Below, piece by piece: positions 25,862 to 35,156 of a stretch of DNA of 64,000 nt (the first letter of the stretch is position 1; each line of letters starts with the position of its first letter). Below the pieces are notes generated by a model, which was not told where the DNA came from, ran no database searches, and saw only the letters and a list, made by a program, of their open reading frames with translations. Both the position numbers and the translations under genes were made by a program. Source of the DNA: Chloroflexota bacterium (GTDB taxonomy: Bacteria; Chloroflexota; JAJPGV01); the NCBI GenBank assembly GCA_021325635.1, contig JAJPGV010000046.1, positions 1 through 64,000 of the forward strand, in the 5' to 3' direction.

Positions 25862-26916
25862 CAGTACTGTCCCAGTCCGCGTTTCGCCGCGTCGTTCACA
25901 AAGCTCAGATCGAGCAGGGCGGCCAGCTTGTCGTCGGAGAGCGCGGGGGTGTCCTTGGGAAGCTGCGAGATGATGTCGGCAAAGTCCTCTTTGGCCACTG
26001 TCGGGACTTTCGCCAGCAGCTCGGACTGACGCTCCCACAGCTTCTCCATCTGCGCCTGGTCTTCGAGCTTGTAGTGCAGGCGCATGGCAGCCACGGCCTC
26101 AGCTTTGTGACTCTTGTAGTAGCGCGCCGCGTCGAACAGGCTATCCACCAGCCGCTGCACCACGTCACGATGCTGCGCGATGAACGGCGTCCGCAGCGTG
26201 ACGACCTGTGACGCCACGTGGACGTCCGTCTCGGCAAAGTCCACCAGCACGTGGAAGCCGCCCTGCGCCACCAGCTTATCGGCAAAGTCGGTGGTGAGCG
26301 CGCCCGCGTCGATCTGGTGGCTCAGCAGCTGGGCGGCGATGCCCGCCTCGCTGGCCGACGATCCAGTTTCCACCAAGGTGTAGTCTTTGCCCGCTTGCAT
26401 ACCGTGGTCGGCAAGCAAGCGCTTGGCCGCCAGCGTGTTGGCCGAGGACAGCGAGCTGCCGCCAATCTTCTTGCCGCGCAGCTGCTCCACCGAGGTGATG
26501 GACGATGGCGCCACCAGGATCTCGTCATACACGTCCTCCATGGCGCCGAGGATCTTGAGCGGCGTGCCGTTGGCGTAGGCCGACAGCACCAGCGACGGGC
26601 CGGTGTGGATCAGGAAGTCCACGTCGCCGCCGATCAGCGCGCCCATGGCCGCCGAGCCATTCATGTTCTGCAGATCGACCGCTAGCCCGTGCTGCTCGAA
26701 CAGCCCATTGTCCTTGGCCACCCAGAAGTAGGTGGTCGACGGTGAGGTGCCGTTGATTGCCGACCGCAGCGCCACCGGCGCCGGTTTCGAGGACCCCGAC
26801 CCGGAGGCCGGTGCGGCCGCCGAGCCGCAGGCCGTCAGGCTGGCGAGCACCAGAGCGGACGCGGCCAGCGCTCCGGCTCTTCGGCATCGCCTGCTAGTCA
26901 CTGTCCGCCACGTCAT
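25861..26916 (-). CDS. ABC transporter solute-binding lipoprotein, NMT1/THI5 (SsuA-like) family
   Basis: 351 residues. A basic N-terminus, a hydrophobic segment and a lipobox ending L-T-A-C30 mark an exported lipoprotein anchored outside the membrane. The ligand-binding part shows the type II periplasmic-binding pattern: FWVAKDNGLFEQHGLAVDLQ, LIGGDVDFLIHTGPSLVLSA, EILVAPSSITSVEQLRGKKIG. Family ligands include sulphonates, nitrate and thiamine pyrimidine precursors. No permease or ATPase is adjacent. It converges on the HDO pair and shares their terminator, which suggests it delivers the pathway's substrate (inference). Confidence 0.9.
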   Translation of the reverse strand: MTWRTVTSRRCRRAGALAASALVLASLTACGSAAAPASGSGSSKPAPVALRSAINGTSPSTTYFWVAKDNGLFEQHGLAVDLQNMNGSAAMGALIGGDVDFLIHTGPSLVLSAYANGTPLKILGAMEDVYDEILVAPSSITSVEQLRGKKIGGSSLSSANTLAAKRLLADHGMQAGKDYTLVETGSSASEAGIAAQLLSHQIDAGALTTDFADKLVAQGGFHVLVDFAETDVHVASQVVTLRTPFIAQHRDVVQRLVDSLFDAARYYKSHKAEAVAAMRLHYKLEDQAQMEKLWERQSELLAKVPTVAKEDFADIISQLPKDTPALSDDKLAALLDLSFVNDAAKRGLGQY

Positions 26917-26942
26917 CGCCGATCTCCTGCGGTCCGGTTTAG

Positions 26943-28910
26943 TCAGCCATTTTCACTCCTGCGGCCCGTTTTGTCATGGGCCTGCAAACCAGGCCGGCCT
27001 GCCAGAGGCAATCGCACCGTGAACGTCGAGCCCTTGCCCACGCGGCTCTCTACCTCCAGGGCGCCACCGTGCATGTCCACGATCTCGCGAGCAATGCTCA
27101 GCCCGATGCCCGTCCCCCCAATTCGGCCGGTGTTCGATCCGCGGTGGCCGCGCACGAGGATGCGATTGAGCTCCGCTTCGGGGATGCCGATGCCCTGATC
27201 GGTCACGCTGATGAGCACCCATTCGATCCCCCGACGCACCTCCGTCCGGATGTAGACGTCGATGCTGCCGCCTTCTGGGCTGTACTTGATGGCATTATCG
27301 AGCAGGTTCTGGAGGACGCGTTCCAATCTAGCGCCATCGACTTCGGCCACGAGCGTCGCCTCCGTGCTCCTGGCGCTGATACGGTGGTGGCTGCCGCCTT
27401 CGCGACCCGCCGTGGCAACCAGATGACTCACCAGGGCAACGAGATCGACCGGCTTCGTCGCCAGATGCATCGCTTGGCCGGCATCGAGACGCTGCGCCTC
27501 GAGAAGGTCGCTCAAGATTGCTTCCAATCGCGACGCTCCGCTCTCGACAGCCTCCAGCCCACGCTTCAGCCGAACAGGGTCGATCTGATCGCACGCCACG
27601 CCGCGTTGCAGCAGCTGCGCATTGCCCTTGATAGCGGTGAGCGGCGTCTTGAGATCGTGAGTCACCGCCTCCAGGAACTCGTCCTTCTGGCGCAGCGCCT
27701 CTTCCCGATCGCGCGTGCGCAGGGCTAGCCGCTCCCGCATCTCGGCAAAGCGCTCCGACAGCTTACGCACCTCGGCAATCGAGCTCTCCGGCAGCGGCGC
27801 TGCCGAATCGTCGCGGGCCAGAGCCTCAGCCGCGTCCACCAGCAGCAGGATGGGCTTGGCGACCCATCGGGCCGCGAAGGCGCCCGCTACCGCGGCCGCC
27901 GCAACGGCGGCCAGCAGCAGACCGAATGCCGCGTTCTGCCCCGCCATGGCGGCCGGGGTCCCCTCCTGCTGGACCGCGTACAACGTGGCCAGCCCAACCA
28001 GGGGAAACGCCGCCACCAGGGCGAAGCAGATCGAAAGCCGGGCGTTGAGTGAAGCGACATTCAGCCGGGTAAGCCTTGGGCCGATAAACGCCAGGACCAG
28101 CAGCAGACCACCCAAGCCCCAGGCATAGAGGATGCCTGTCCAGGCCGGGACCGACAGGTAGGGAGCACCGATGGCGAACATCGTCGTTGCGAGTGCTGTA
28201 TGTGATGCGATGATGCTCCAGCGCGGCATCCCGGCAATGACGTGGCCGGCGATCACCGCCCCGCCGCTGGCGATGTAGGCAGCACCGAACGCTGCCATGC
28301 GCGGCCTCAGCGCGTCGAACAGCGCACCGTTGAGCTGGGAGGGCAGCGCCACGAGCAGCATTCCCGAACACAGGCTGCCAAAACCGAGCACGACCGGAAA
28401 CCAGGCGAGACTGGGCAGTTCGCTGCGCTCGACCACACGACTCATCCAGGGCGCTATCAGCGTGCCCAGACCCAGCACCCCGTAGCTGATCGTGCCCAGC
28501 CAGCTCTGCTGAAGGCTCAGCGACCCCGCCCACAGCAGCAGCATCGAGCCGGCCGCTAGGTGGGCACAGACGATCAGCGGCCGCACCTCGGAAAAGACTG
28601 CCGAGGCTAGCAGCAGGACGCCCGAGCTGAGGAAGGCCAGCCCCCAGAGCCCAATGAACAGCCGGAAGGCGGCGTACGCCGGAGCGTCGAACTGGTGCGG
28701 CGAGACGAGCATCAGCGCTCCGCTGCAGGCGAGAAATCCTCCGACACCCCACTGGATCCCGGCCAGGCGCACACGGGGAAGATCCTCACCGGAAAACCGC
28801 GCAACCGGACGCACGTTTGCCTGCGAGCCTCTCCGCACCGGCCCCGCCATCCTCACAAAAGAGTGCCGGACGCTGCTCTGTTGCATCGATTTTCCGGTAG
28901 CGGAAAGCAA
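26943..28910 (-). CDS. Multi-pass membrane sensor histidine kinase, orphan
   Basis: 655 residues. About eight to ten hydrophobic helices lie between 50 and 345, the last one leading to a HAMP-like linker (350-405). A HisKA domain with phospho-acceptor His418 in AVTHDLKTPLTAIKGN follows, then the ATPase domain with DNAIKYSPEGG (N box), DQGIGIP (G1) and GTGIGLS (G2). No response regulator gene is adjacent. The large membrane part without an extracellular sensor suggests sensing within the membrane. Internal Met21 is an alternative start. Confidence 0.9.
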   Translation of the reverse strand: MLSATGKSMQQSSVRHSFVRMAGPVRRGSQANVRPVARFSGEDLPRVRLAGIQWGVGGFLACSGALMLVSPHQFDAPAYAAFRLFIGLWGLAFLSSGVLLLASAVFSEVRPLIVCAHLAAGSMLLLWAGSLSLQQSWLGTISYGVLGLGTLIAPWMSRVVERSELPSLAWFPVVLGFGSLCSGMLLVALPSQLNGALFDALRPRMAAFGAAYIASGGAVIAGHVIAGMPRWSIIASHTALATTMFAIGAPYLSVPAWTGILYAWGLGGLLLVLAFIGPRLTRLNVASLNARLSICFALVAAFPLVGLATLYAVQQEGTPAAMAGQNAAFGLLLAAVAAAAVAGAFAARWVAKPILLLVDAAEALARDDSAAPLPESSIAEVRKLSERFAEMRERLALRTRDREEALRQKDEFLEAVTHDLKTPLTAIKGNAQLLQRGVACDQIDPVRLKRGLEAVESGASRLEAILSDLLEAQRLDAGQAMHLATKPVDLVALVSHLVATAGREGGSHHRISARSTEATLVAEVDGARLERVLQNLLDNAIKYSPEGGSIDVYIRTEVRRGIEWVLISVTDQGIGIPEAELNRILVRGHRGSNTGRIGGTGIGLSIAREIVDMHGGALEVESRVGKGSTFTVRLPLAGRPGLQAHDKTGRRSENG

Positions 28911-29101
28911 TTCTTATGCCAGCGCTGCCTGGCTGCAATCAGGAGGCATTCCGGAGTGCGCGGCCCGCCTCCGTTCACGCAGCCCAACTCTAAGGGATAA
29001 GGCGTTCCCGGCGGGGCGCAAGGCCCCGCTACACCATCGTCATTCCGTCTAGCGGAAGACTCCCGGCTGCCGTGAGCACACGACGGCGCAGGCCGGGCAG
29101 C

Positions 29102-30355
29102 CTATTCGTCCCTGGCGAGGCGGATGCCGCTGAACTGCCAGCGGGCGTCGGTGGGGAAGAAGTTGCGGTAGGTGGCGCGAATGTGTGTCTCGGAGGTCGC
29201 GCACGAGCCGCCACGAAGGACATACTGGTTGCACATGAACTTCCCGTTGTATTCGCCCACCGCTCCCGGCGCCGTCCGGAAGCCGGGATAGGGCGAGTAG
29301 GCGCTGCGGGTCCATTCCCACACGTCCCCGAAGAGCTGATCCGGCGAGGTTTCGCCCCTGGGCGGCGCCGGATGATAACGTCCGCTTTCCACGAAATTGC
29401 CTCGCGTTGGGACTTCGCCCGCCGCCAGCTCCCACTCAGCCTCGCTCGGCAGCCGAGCCCCCCACCAGCGCGCGTAAGCGTCGGCTTCGAAGTAGCTCAC
29501 GTGGCACACGGGCTCGTGCGGATCGAGGGCCCGCATGCCCGAGAGTGTGAACAGCGACCATGACCCGTCCGAGCGCTCCCAATAGAGTGGCGCCCCCCAG
29601 CCACGCTCCTGCACCGTGGCCCAACCTGCCGACAGCCACAGCTCCGGCCGGCTGTAGCCCCCGTCCTCGATGAAGGCCAGGTATTCGCCATTCGTCACCA
29701 GTCGCGACGCCAGCCCGAACGGCTGGACGAATTCCTGGTGCCGAGGCTCCTCGTTATCGAAAGCGAAATCGAAGCCTTCGTGTCCTACCCACGCCAGCCC
29801 AGCGCCGTAGGATCGCCAATTCAGGCCCAGCGTCCCGGGGCCGGCCCGCAGGCCTGCCGCCGGTGAATAGGACGGACGCAGCGGATTGCAGGAGAACACG
29901 TGCTTCACGTCGGTCAGCAGCAGCTCCTGGTGCTGCTGCTCGTGGTGGACGCCCAGGGTGACGATGGCGCTCAGCCGCTCCGACTCGCGCTCGTCTCGCA
30001 GCAGCCCCGCCATGCGCTCGTCGACGTAGGCGCGATAGCGGTACACCTCGTCGAGGCTGGGACGCGACAGGAGCCCGCGCTGCGGACGCGGATGGCGCTC
30101 GCCGACAGCTTCGTAGTAGGAGTTGAACAGGTAGTTGTAGCGGTCGTCCGGCGACACATAGCTGGCAACATTCGGTCGCAGCACGAACGTCTCGAAAAAC
30201 CAGGTCGTGTGCGCCAGGTGCCACTTGGTAGGACTGCAATCGGGCATGGACTGGATGGCGCAGTCCTCGGCCGTCAGCGGCCGGCTCAGCGCCTCGGTGA
30301 AAGCGCGAACTTCGGCGTAGCGTTGGGCCAGCGCAGGCCGGTCGATGACCAGCAT
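29102..30355 (-). CDS. egtB: Ergothioneine biosynthesis sulfoxide synthase EgtB
   Basis: Non-heme iron enzyme joining a sulphur donor (gamma-glutamylcysteine or cysteine) to trimethylhistidine with O2. 417 residues. The iron triad is consistent with His49 ([11 protein letters not shown]) plus His138 and His142 ([10 protein letters not shown]). The C-terminal FGE-sulfatase-like fold has [24 protein letters not shown] and the final RGGSCAT. The start is the ATG two bases after the egtD stop, not the frame's upstream start at 30391. egtC and egtE are not beside it. Confidence 0.95.
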   Translation of the reverse strand: MLVIDRPALAQRYAEVRAFTEALSRPLTAEDCAIQSMPDCSPTKWHLAHTTWFFETFVLRPNVASYVSPDDRYNYLFNSYYEAVGERHPRPQRGLLSRPSLDEVYRYRAYVDERMAGLLRDERESERLSAIVTLGVHHEQQHQELLLTDVKHVFSCNPLRPSYSPAAGLRAGPGTLGLNWRSYGAGLAWVGHEGFDFAFDNEEPRHQEFVQPFGLASRLVTNGEYLAFIEDGGYSRPELWLSAGWATVQERGWGAPLYWERSDGSWSLFTLSGMRALDPHEPVCHVSYFEADAYARWWGARLPSEAEWELAAGEVPTRGNFVESGRYHPAPPRGETSPDQLFGDVWEWTRSAYSPYPGFRTAPGAVGEYNGKFMCNQYVLRGGSCATSETHIRATYRNFFPTDARWQFSGIRLARDE

Positions 30356-30356
30356 C

Positions 30357-31352
30357 TCAGCGCTCCTCGGGCACGGCCAGAGCAAGAGCAAAGCGCTCCT
30401 CTCGGTCGGTGTACCAGGCTTCAGTGCGCAGCCCAGCTTGGGCGAACGACTCGTCCACGCGCTGGCGGGTGAACTTGGCGCTGATCTCGGTTCTCATCAG
30501 CTCTCCCTCCTTGAATTCGGCGGTGAAGCCTGCCCCGGGAATGTGCACGATCTGGTTCCCAAGCGAACGCAGATGCATCTCGATCCATTGGTTCTCGCGG
30601 TCATAGCACGCCACGTGTCGGAAGCTGCCCAGGTCGAAGTCCGCCTGCAGCTCACGATTGATCACCGACAGGACGTTCAGGTTGAACTGCGCCGTCACCC
30701 CTTGAGCGTCGTCGTAGGCAGCTTCGAGCACCAGCGGGTCCTTCACCAGGTCCACGCCCAGCAAGAACGCGTCCTCGGGACCCATCAGCTGACGCACAGC
30801 CGAGAGGAACGATCGCCGCTCGTCCGGGAAGAAGTTGCCGATGGTGCTGCCGAGGAACACCACCAGCTGACGGCCAAAGCGTGGAATGCGGTCCAGGTGC
30901 TCCTTGAAGTCGCCGATGACGGCATGGATGGTCAAACCGGGAAAATCGCGCAGCAGGTCTCGCGCGGCGCGCTGCACGATTGCGTCGCTGACGTCGAACG
31001 GCTGGAACCAACGCAGCTCGCCGCTGCTGTGCGCCGCTTCGATGAGCAGCCGCGTCTTGGTGGAAGCTCCCGCGCCGAGCTCCAGGATGGAGCGGGGCTG
31101 CACACGCTGGACAACGTCCGAAGCGCACTGCCGCAGGATCGCGGCTTCAGTTCGCGTCTGGTAATACTCGGGCAGCTCGGTGATGAGCTCGAACAGCTCC
31201 GATCCACGCTCGTCATAGAACCACCGCGGTGGCAGCTCTTTCGGCTGCCTGCCAAGGCCCGCGCGCACGTCGTCGATGAGCGCCTGGCGCGTCCCTTGGC
31301 CCAGTGCGTGGAATTCGAGGGTTAGCGGCGGGGCCGTCATGACCCAGGCCAC
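30357..31352 (-). CDS. egtD: L-histidine N-alpha-methyltransferase EgtD
   Basis: Trimethylates histidine with S-adenosylmethionine to hercynine, the first step of ergothioneine synthesis. 331 residues. The SAM-binding [15 protein letters not shown] is near 89-103, the family block [24 protein letters not shown] (quoted in part) near 41-64, and [11 protein letters not shown] and [10 protein letters not shown] are typical. The egtD-egtB order with a 1-base gap between stop and start makes an operon. The internal Met5 is an alternative start. Confidence 0.96.
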   Translation of the reverse strand: MAWVMTAPPLTLEFHALGQGTRQALIDDVRAGLGRQPKELPPRWFYDERGSELFELITELPEYYQTRTEAAILRQCASDVVQRVQPRSILELGAGASTKTRLLIEAAHSSGELRWFQPFDVSDAIVQRAARDLLRDFPGLTIHAVIGDFKEHLDRIPRFGRQLVVFLGSTIGNFFPDERRSFLSAVRQLMGPEDAFLLGVDLVKDPLVLEAAYDDAQGVTAQFNLNVLSVINRELQADFDLGSFRHVACYDRENQWIEMHLRSLGNQIVHIPGAGFTAEFKEGELMRTEISAKFTRQRVDESFAQAGLRTEAWYTDREERFALALAVPEER

Positions 31353-31411
31353 GAATTGGTGCCGGAGACCACCGCCAGCCTATTGCGGGCATTGATCTGC
31401 CAGCTGTTGAG

Positions 31412-31429
31412 GTGCTTCGAAAGAAGCAC
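31412..31429. other. Hairpin with GAAA tetraloop
   Basis: GTGCTTC-GAAA-GAAGCAC, seven perfect pairs, lies between the 3-hydroxyanthranilate dioxygenase gene and egtD. It is symmetric in DNA and could slow transcription or stabilise an mRNA end. There is no T-tract. Confidence 0.5.
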
Positions 31430-31530
31430 TTCGCGACGCCTCAAGGAATCGTTACCTCCAGAAAGGATCTACGCCCGGCAGCAAGTTTCAGACCATCGGC
31501 CGTGGCGCCGTCAAGATCGCTCCGTTAACT

Positions 31531-32070
31531 TCAGGGGCGCGGCATCACCTGTCCGCACTGCTTACAGGTGCGGAGCTCCTCGGAATCGAAGAAGCGGCGA
31601 TAGGCCTGCGAGACCGGATCGTCGCGATAATCGCCCACCACGAACTGCTCCTCGTGCAGCAGGCCGCGGCACCCGGAGCAGAACCACTGGAAGCGATCGA
31701 TCTCGCCCGGCCGTCTCTTGCGCTCGATGATCAACGCCGCGGCGTCTGAAGGAAAGCGCGGCGAATGGGGCGTCCCCGCCGGGGTGTAGATCACCGACCC
31801 CTCGGGAATCACTTCCACCTCCTCGTTGCCTTCGGGCGTTAGGTAGTGCAGCCGCATCTCGCCCTTCACCTGGTACATCACCTCATCGCTGGGATTGATG
31901 TGGAACTCACTGCGATAGTCGCGTCCTCGCGCGACAAAGGCCAGCGACTCCTCCTCCTGCCACAGCACGCTCACCTGCTTGCCGGACTCGGCCAGCTGCC
32001 GCGCCGTCTCGGCCAGGTTCACCAGCGGCATCCGGAGCACGGATTTCAGCGGCGCCGTCATGCCGCGCAC
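31531..32070 (-). CDS. nbaC: 3-hydroxyanthranilate 3,4-dioxygenase
   Basis: Cupin dioxygenase opening 3-hydroxyanthranilate to the semialdehyde that leads to quinolinate/NAD or to degradation. 179 residues. The catalytic iron ligands are His57, Glu63 (FHINPSDEVMYQ) and His102 (GTPHSP). The bacterial-type C-terminal rubredoxin-like site is C131-x2-C134 and C169-x2-C172. VIPEGSVIYTPAGTPHSP is the cupin motif 2 region. No other kynurenine-pathway gene is adjacent. The amidohydrolase at 23 kb belongs to the superfamily containing ACMSD, the next enzyme after this one in degradation. Inner Met4 is an alternative start. Confidence 0.94.
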   Translation of the reverse strand: MRGMTAPLKSVLRMPLVNLAETARQLAESGKQVSVLWQEEESLAFVARGRDYRSEFHINPSDEVMYQVKGEMRLHYLTPEGNEEVEVIPEGSVIYTPAGTPHSPRFPSDAAALIIERKRRPGEIDRFQWFCSGCRGLLHEEQFVVGDYRDDPVSQAYRRFFDSEELRTCKQCGQVMPRP

Positions 32071-32123
32071 CCCCCTGGCTCGCTCATCGGTTGCCCACTC
32101 CTCTCGCGCTCACCCCACACTCA

Positions 32124-33155
32124 TCAGGGGGCAGCCTCACGACCCAGCATGACACGCCCGCCACGAGCTGGCAACGCCAGATCGTGCAGCAGCGCCCGCT
32201 TGGTCTCCTCTGAGCAGAAGCCCGCTTCGATGGCGTTGCGGGTTGCGTGCAGCAGCTCAGCCTCGTCGAAGCCGAACGCCTGCCTGGCCACCTCGTACTC
32301 CTGGCTGATGCTGGTGCGGAACATGGCCGGATCGTCCGAGCTGATCGTCACTCGCACGCCGGCGTCCCACAGCCGGCGCAGGGGATGCTCTTCGTAGCTG
32401 GCCACCACGCCGGTCCGCACATTGCTCGTCGGGCACACCTCCAGCGTGACGTCCTCCGCGCGAAGCACCGTCAACAGCTTCGGGTCTTCCACCGAGCGCA
32501 CACCGTGGCCAATGCGCTTCACGCCCAGCAGCCGGATAGCTGCCCACACGCTCTCCGGCCCGGCGGCTTCGCCGGCGTGAGCCGTCACCTGCAGACCCGC
32601 CGCCAGCGCGTCCCGGTACAGTCCCGCGAACTGCTCGGCGGGAAAGCCAGCTTCGTCACCGCCGATGTCGATGGCGTCCAGCCCACGTCCTGCCCAGCCC
32701 ATGGCGCTGCCCGCGGCGGCCGTGCAGTCCCACTGCCGGGTAAGCCCGCAGATGAGCGCCAGCGCGATGTTCGGATGCTCGCGCTGTCCCTGGAGCAGCC
32801 CGGCGATCACCGCCGCGGTCACGTCATCGAACGTCATTCCGCGGCGCATAGGGTGCATCGGCGCATAGCGGATCTCGGCGTAACAGACGTCTTGGGCCAC
32901 GAGATCCTCCACCAGCTCGCGGGCGATGCGCTCGAAATCGGCCGGCCGAGTCAGGCAGCGATTGACCTGCTGAAAGGCTGCCAGGAACTGCAGGAAGGTC
33001 TTGAAATCGAGCGCCCGTTCGATCTCTTCCAGGTCCCTGAAAGGCAGATCCACACCATGCTCGCGAGCCAAATCGAGGACGGTAAGCGGACGAATCGCCC
33101 CCTCCAGATGCAGGTGCAGCTCGGCCTTCGGCAGCCCCGGCAGCGCGTACGCCAT
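32124..33155 (-). CDS. add: Adenosine deaminase
   Basis: Zinc hydrolase converting adenosine (or a related aminopurine) to inosine. 343 residues. Metal ligands are His14 and His16 (ELHLHLEGA), the His of TAHAGE, and the Asp pair of SSDDPAMF. GHGVRS carries the catalytic His region. It is transcribed in the same direction as the dioxygenase downstream, with a 53-base gap. Family members also include aminodeoxyfutalosine deaminases, so the substrate is not certain. Confidence 0.93.
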   Translation of the reverse strand: MAYALPGLPKAELHLHLEGAIRPLTVLDLAREHGVDLPFRDLEEIERALDFKTFLQFLAAFQQVNRCLTRPADFERIARELVEDLVAQDVCYAEIRYAPMHPMRRGMTFDDVTAAVIAGLLQGQREHPNIALALICGLTRQWDCTAAAGSAMGWAGRGLDAIDIGGDEAGFPAEQFAGLYRDALAAGLQVTAHAGEAAGPESVWAAIRLLGVKRIGHGVRSVEDPKLLTVLRAEDVTLEVCPTSNVRTGVVASYEEHPLRRLWDAGVRVTISSDDPAMFRTSISQEYEVARQAFGFDEAELLHATRNAIEAGFCSEETKRALLHDLALPARGGRVMLGREAAP

Positions 33156-33449
33156 TCTAGGCAGTGTAAGCCGGAGCTGGATCCGGCGGCCTAAGCCGGA
33201 AGCGGCTCCGGCGGATGCGGCGGCCTTGGCAGGTCGGGTGGAGGGCTGTCCGGATCGTCTGGCGTGGGCAGTGGCTTCTCCGGCCCTTCGGGCGTCATGC
33301 CTGTCCGCTCAGCACGACGCGTGCCTGATTCACCGTCCGGGGTGACAATGACCACATCGCGGCTGTGACGGAAAGCACAGGTACCCAAAGCCGCTAGGAG
33401 CTACGTTGTATCTGACAGTAACTGGCAGTCAGTCCGCGATGGAGGCAAG

Positions 33450-34838
33450 ATGCAACTACGCTTCTGGGGCACCCGTGGCTCGTTGGCCACGCCAGGCCCA
33501 GCCACGCTTAAGTTTGGGGGCAACACGTCCTGCGTAGAGCTGCGCGCAGACGACGGCACGTTGGTCGTCCTGGACTGTGGCACGGGCGCCTTCCCTCTAG
33601 GTCAGGCCCTGCTGCGCCAAGGGTCCGCCGGCTCCTACGGCAGTCTGCTCATCTCCCACACGCACTGGGATCACATTCAAGGCTTCCCCTTCTTCGCGCC
33701 GCTCTACGTCCCCGGCAACGAGTGGCACGTGTACGGCCCCGGCGGTCTGGGCATTCAGCTGCAGGAAGCGCTGGCCGGCCAGCAAGAGTACCGCTACTTT
33801 CCGGTCACGCTGGATGCGCTCGGCGCCAGCATGCACTTCCACGACCTGGCCGAGGGGCAGTTCAACGCCGGAGGCGTCCAGGTCCGGACCTGCTACCTGA
33901 ACCATCCCGCGGTCACGCTGGGCTATCGCCTCACGCGGGGCAGCGCGACAGTGGTCTACGCCACCGATCACGAGCCGCATTGGTCCAATCCCAGCGATCC
34001 GAGCGGTGAATCGGTGTCCGTGCATTCCGAGGATCTGCGGCACGTCAGCTTCCTGGCCGGCGCCGATCTCGTGATCCACGACGCGCAGTACCGGCTGAGT
34101 GACTTCCCCACCAAATCCGGGTGGGGCCATACGCCGGCCGAGCGAGCGGTTGACTATTGTGTGGCCGCGGGGGTCAAGCAGCTCGCCCTGTTCCACCATG
34201 ACCCGATGCGCAGCGACGAACAGCTCGAGCGGCTGGTGGACCGCTGCCGGCTCCGAGCGGCGCCAAGCCGGCTGCACGTATTTGCCGCGGCAGAGGGCAT
34301 GGAGCTGCGCCTGAGTGAAGGCCGCACGTCACCTTCTGCCGCGCCGGAGCTGCTGCCCGCGGCCGCAAACAACGACGGCCTCGAAGCCACGTTCCGCGAC
34401 CTGGTGCTGGTGGTCGACGACGATCCCGATGCCCTGGAGATGATGCGCGAGACCCTGGAAACAGATGGCTTCGCCGTAGTCGTGGCCGGCGACGGCGATT
34501 CCGCCCTGCGCATCGCCCGCGACACGCCGCCGGATCTCATTCTGCTGGACTGGATGCTGCCCGGATCCGACGGGCCCGAAGTGTGCCGGAGACTGCGCCT
34601 GGACGGAGGGCTCGCGCTGCAGCGAACGCCCATCGTCATGATCACCGGGCTGGCGGGCGGCGAGCACGTCGCTCGCGGCTTCGAGGCCGGCGCTTCCGAC
34701 TATCTCGCCAAGCCGTTCACCCCGGCATACCTGCGATCGCGGGTGCGGGACTGGCTGCTGCGCCGCGGCGACCGCCTGCGCCAAGTCATGGAGGACGTGC
34801 AAGTCCAGTCAGTCATGAAGGACTCCAGCGGACCTTAG
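33450..34838 (+). CDS. Metallo-beta-lactamase-fold hydrolase fused to a response-regulator receiver domain
   Basis: 462 residues. The N-terminal MBL domain (1-290) opens with LRFWGTRGSLATPGP, typical of the RNase Z/PhnP-like branch. It has the metal motif H70-T-H72-W-D74-H75 plus later His/Asp ligands (YATDHEPH, HDAQYR, LFHHDP). A short linker leads to a receiver domain (about 317-435) with the acidic pair Asp323/Asp324, phospho-acceptor Asp367 (LLDWMLPGSDG), Thr399-type MITG and Lys421 (KPF). All phosphorylation residues are present, so hydrolase activity may be under two-component control. The start is the ATG after a GGAGGCAAG ribosome site. Confidence 0.9.
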   Translation: MQLRFWGTRGSLATPGPATLKFGGNTSCVELRADDGTLVVLDCGTGAFPLGQALLRQGSAGSYGSLLISHTHWDHIQGFPFFAPLYVPGNEWHVYGPGGLGIQLQEALAGQQEYRYFPVTLDALGASMHFHDLAEGQFNAGGVQVRTCYLNHPAVTLGYRLTRGSATVVYATDHEPHWSNPSDPSGESVSVHSEDLRHVSFLAGADLVIHDAQYRLSDFPTKSGWGHTPAERAVDYCVAAGVKQLALFHHDPMRSDEQLERLVDRCRLRAAPSRLHVFAAAEGMELRLSEGRTSPSAAPELLPAAANNDGLEATFRDLVLVVDDDPDALEMMRETLETDGFAVVVAGDGDSALRIARDTPPDLILLDWMLPGSDGPEVCRRLRLDGGLALQRTPIVMITGLAGGEHVARGFEAGASDYLAKPFTPAYLRSRVRDWLLRRGDRLRQVMEDVQVQSVMKDSSGP

Positions 34839-34858
34839 CCGTCCCGCCCGGGCGGGCT

Positions 34859-35155
34859 TCAACGCTGGAACAGTGGTAGCCGCCGAGGATGATGCGGAAT
34901 GAACCACACGGGCCGGTGCTCGAGCGGCCAGCATTTGAACTGCGGCTCCGCTCCTTCCGGAGTCACCTGTCCGCAGGTCACGCACAGAAACGCACCGGGA
35001 TACTGCCGCTCACGGTGGCAGGGGCAGGAGCAAGCTGGCTTCGGGCCATCCACGGCCCGAAGGTAGGCCTCCTCACACCAAAATTGCGTGAACAAACCGA
35101 GAAGCTTGTGTGCGGAGTTGCCTCCTTGGCATACCCTGTGCTGCACGTCGGCCAT
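34859..35155 (-). CDS. Small cysteine-rich protein, uncertain
   Basis: 98 residues from an ATG at 35155, beginning MADVQHRVCQGG. Seven cysteines include C-S-C-P-C-H and C-V-T-C, as in a zinc ribbon, and the composition is protein-like (PKPACSCPCHRERQYPGAF). Its start codon is one base from the divergent start of the ThDP enzyme, which would require very short leaders. No family was recognised. Confidence 0.45.
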   Translation of the reverse strand: MADVQHRVCQGGNSAHKLLGLFTQFWCEEAYLRAVDGPKPACSCPCHRERQYPGAFLCVTCGQVTPEGAEPQFKCWPLEHRPVWFIPHHPRRLPLFQR

Positions 35156-35156
35156 T

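Noticed and set aside
25861-26942. Riboswitch (for example TPP) upstream of the NMT1/THI5-like lipoprotein
   Set aside because: The gap to the kinase gene is only about 26 bases, too short for a riboswitch, and no THI-box-like sequence was seen.
33191-33388. Proline-rich 65-codon frame on the minus strand
   Set aside because: Low-complexity Pro/Glu composition, no ribosome site and no family; could be a 35-residue peptide from ATG 33298 but support is too weak.
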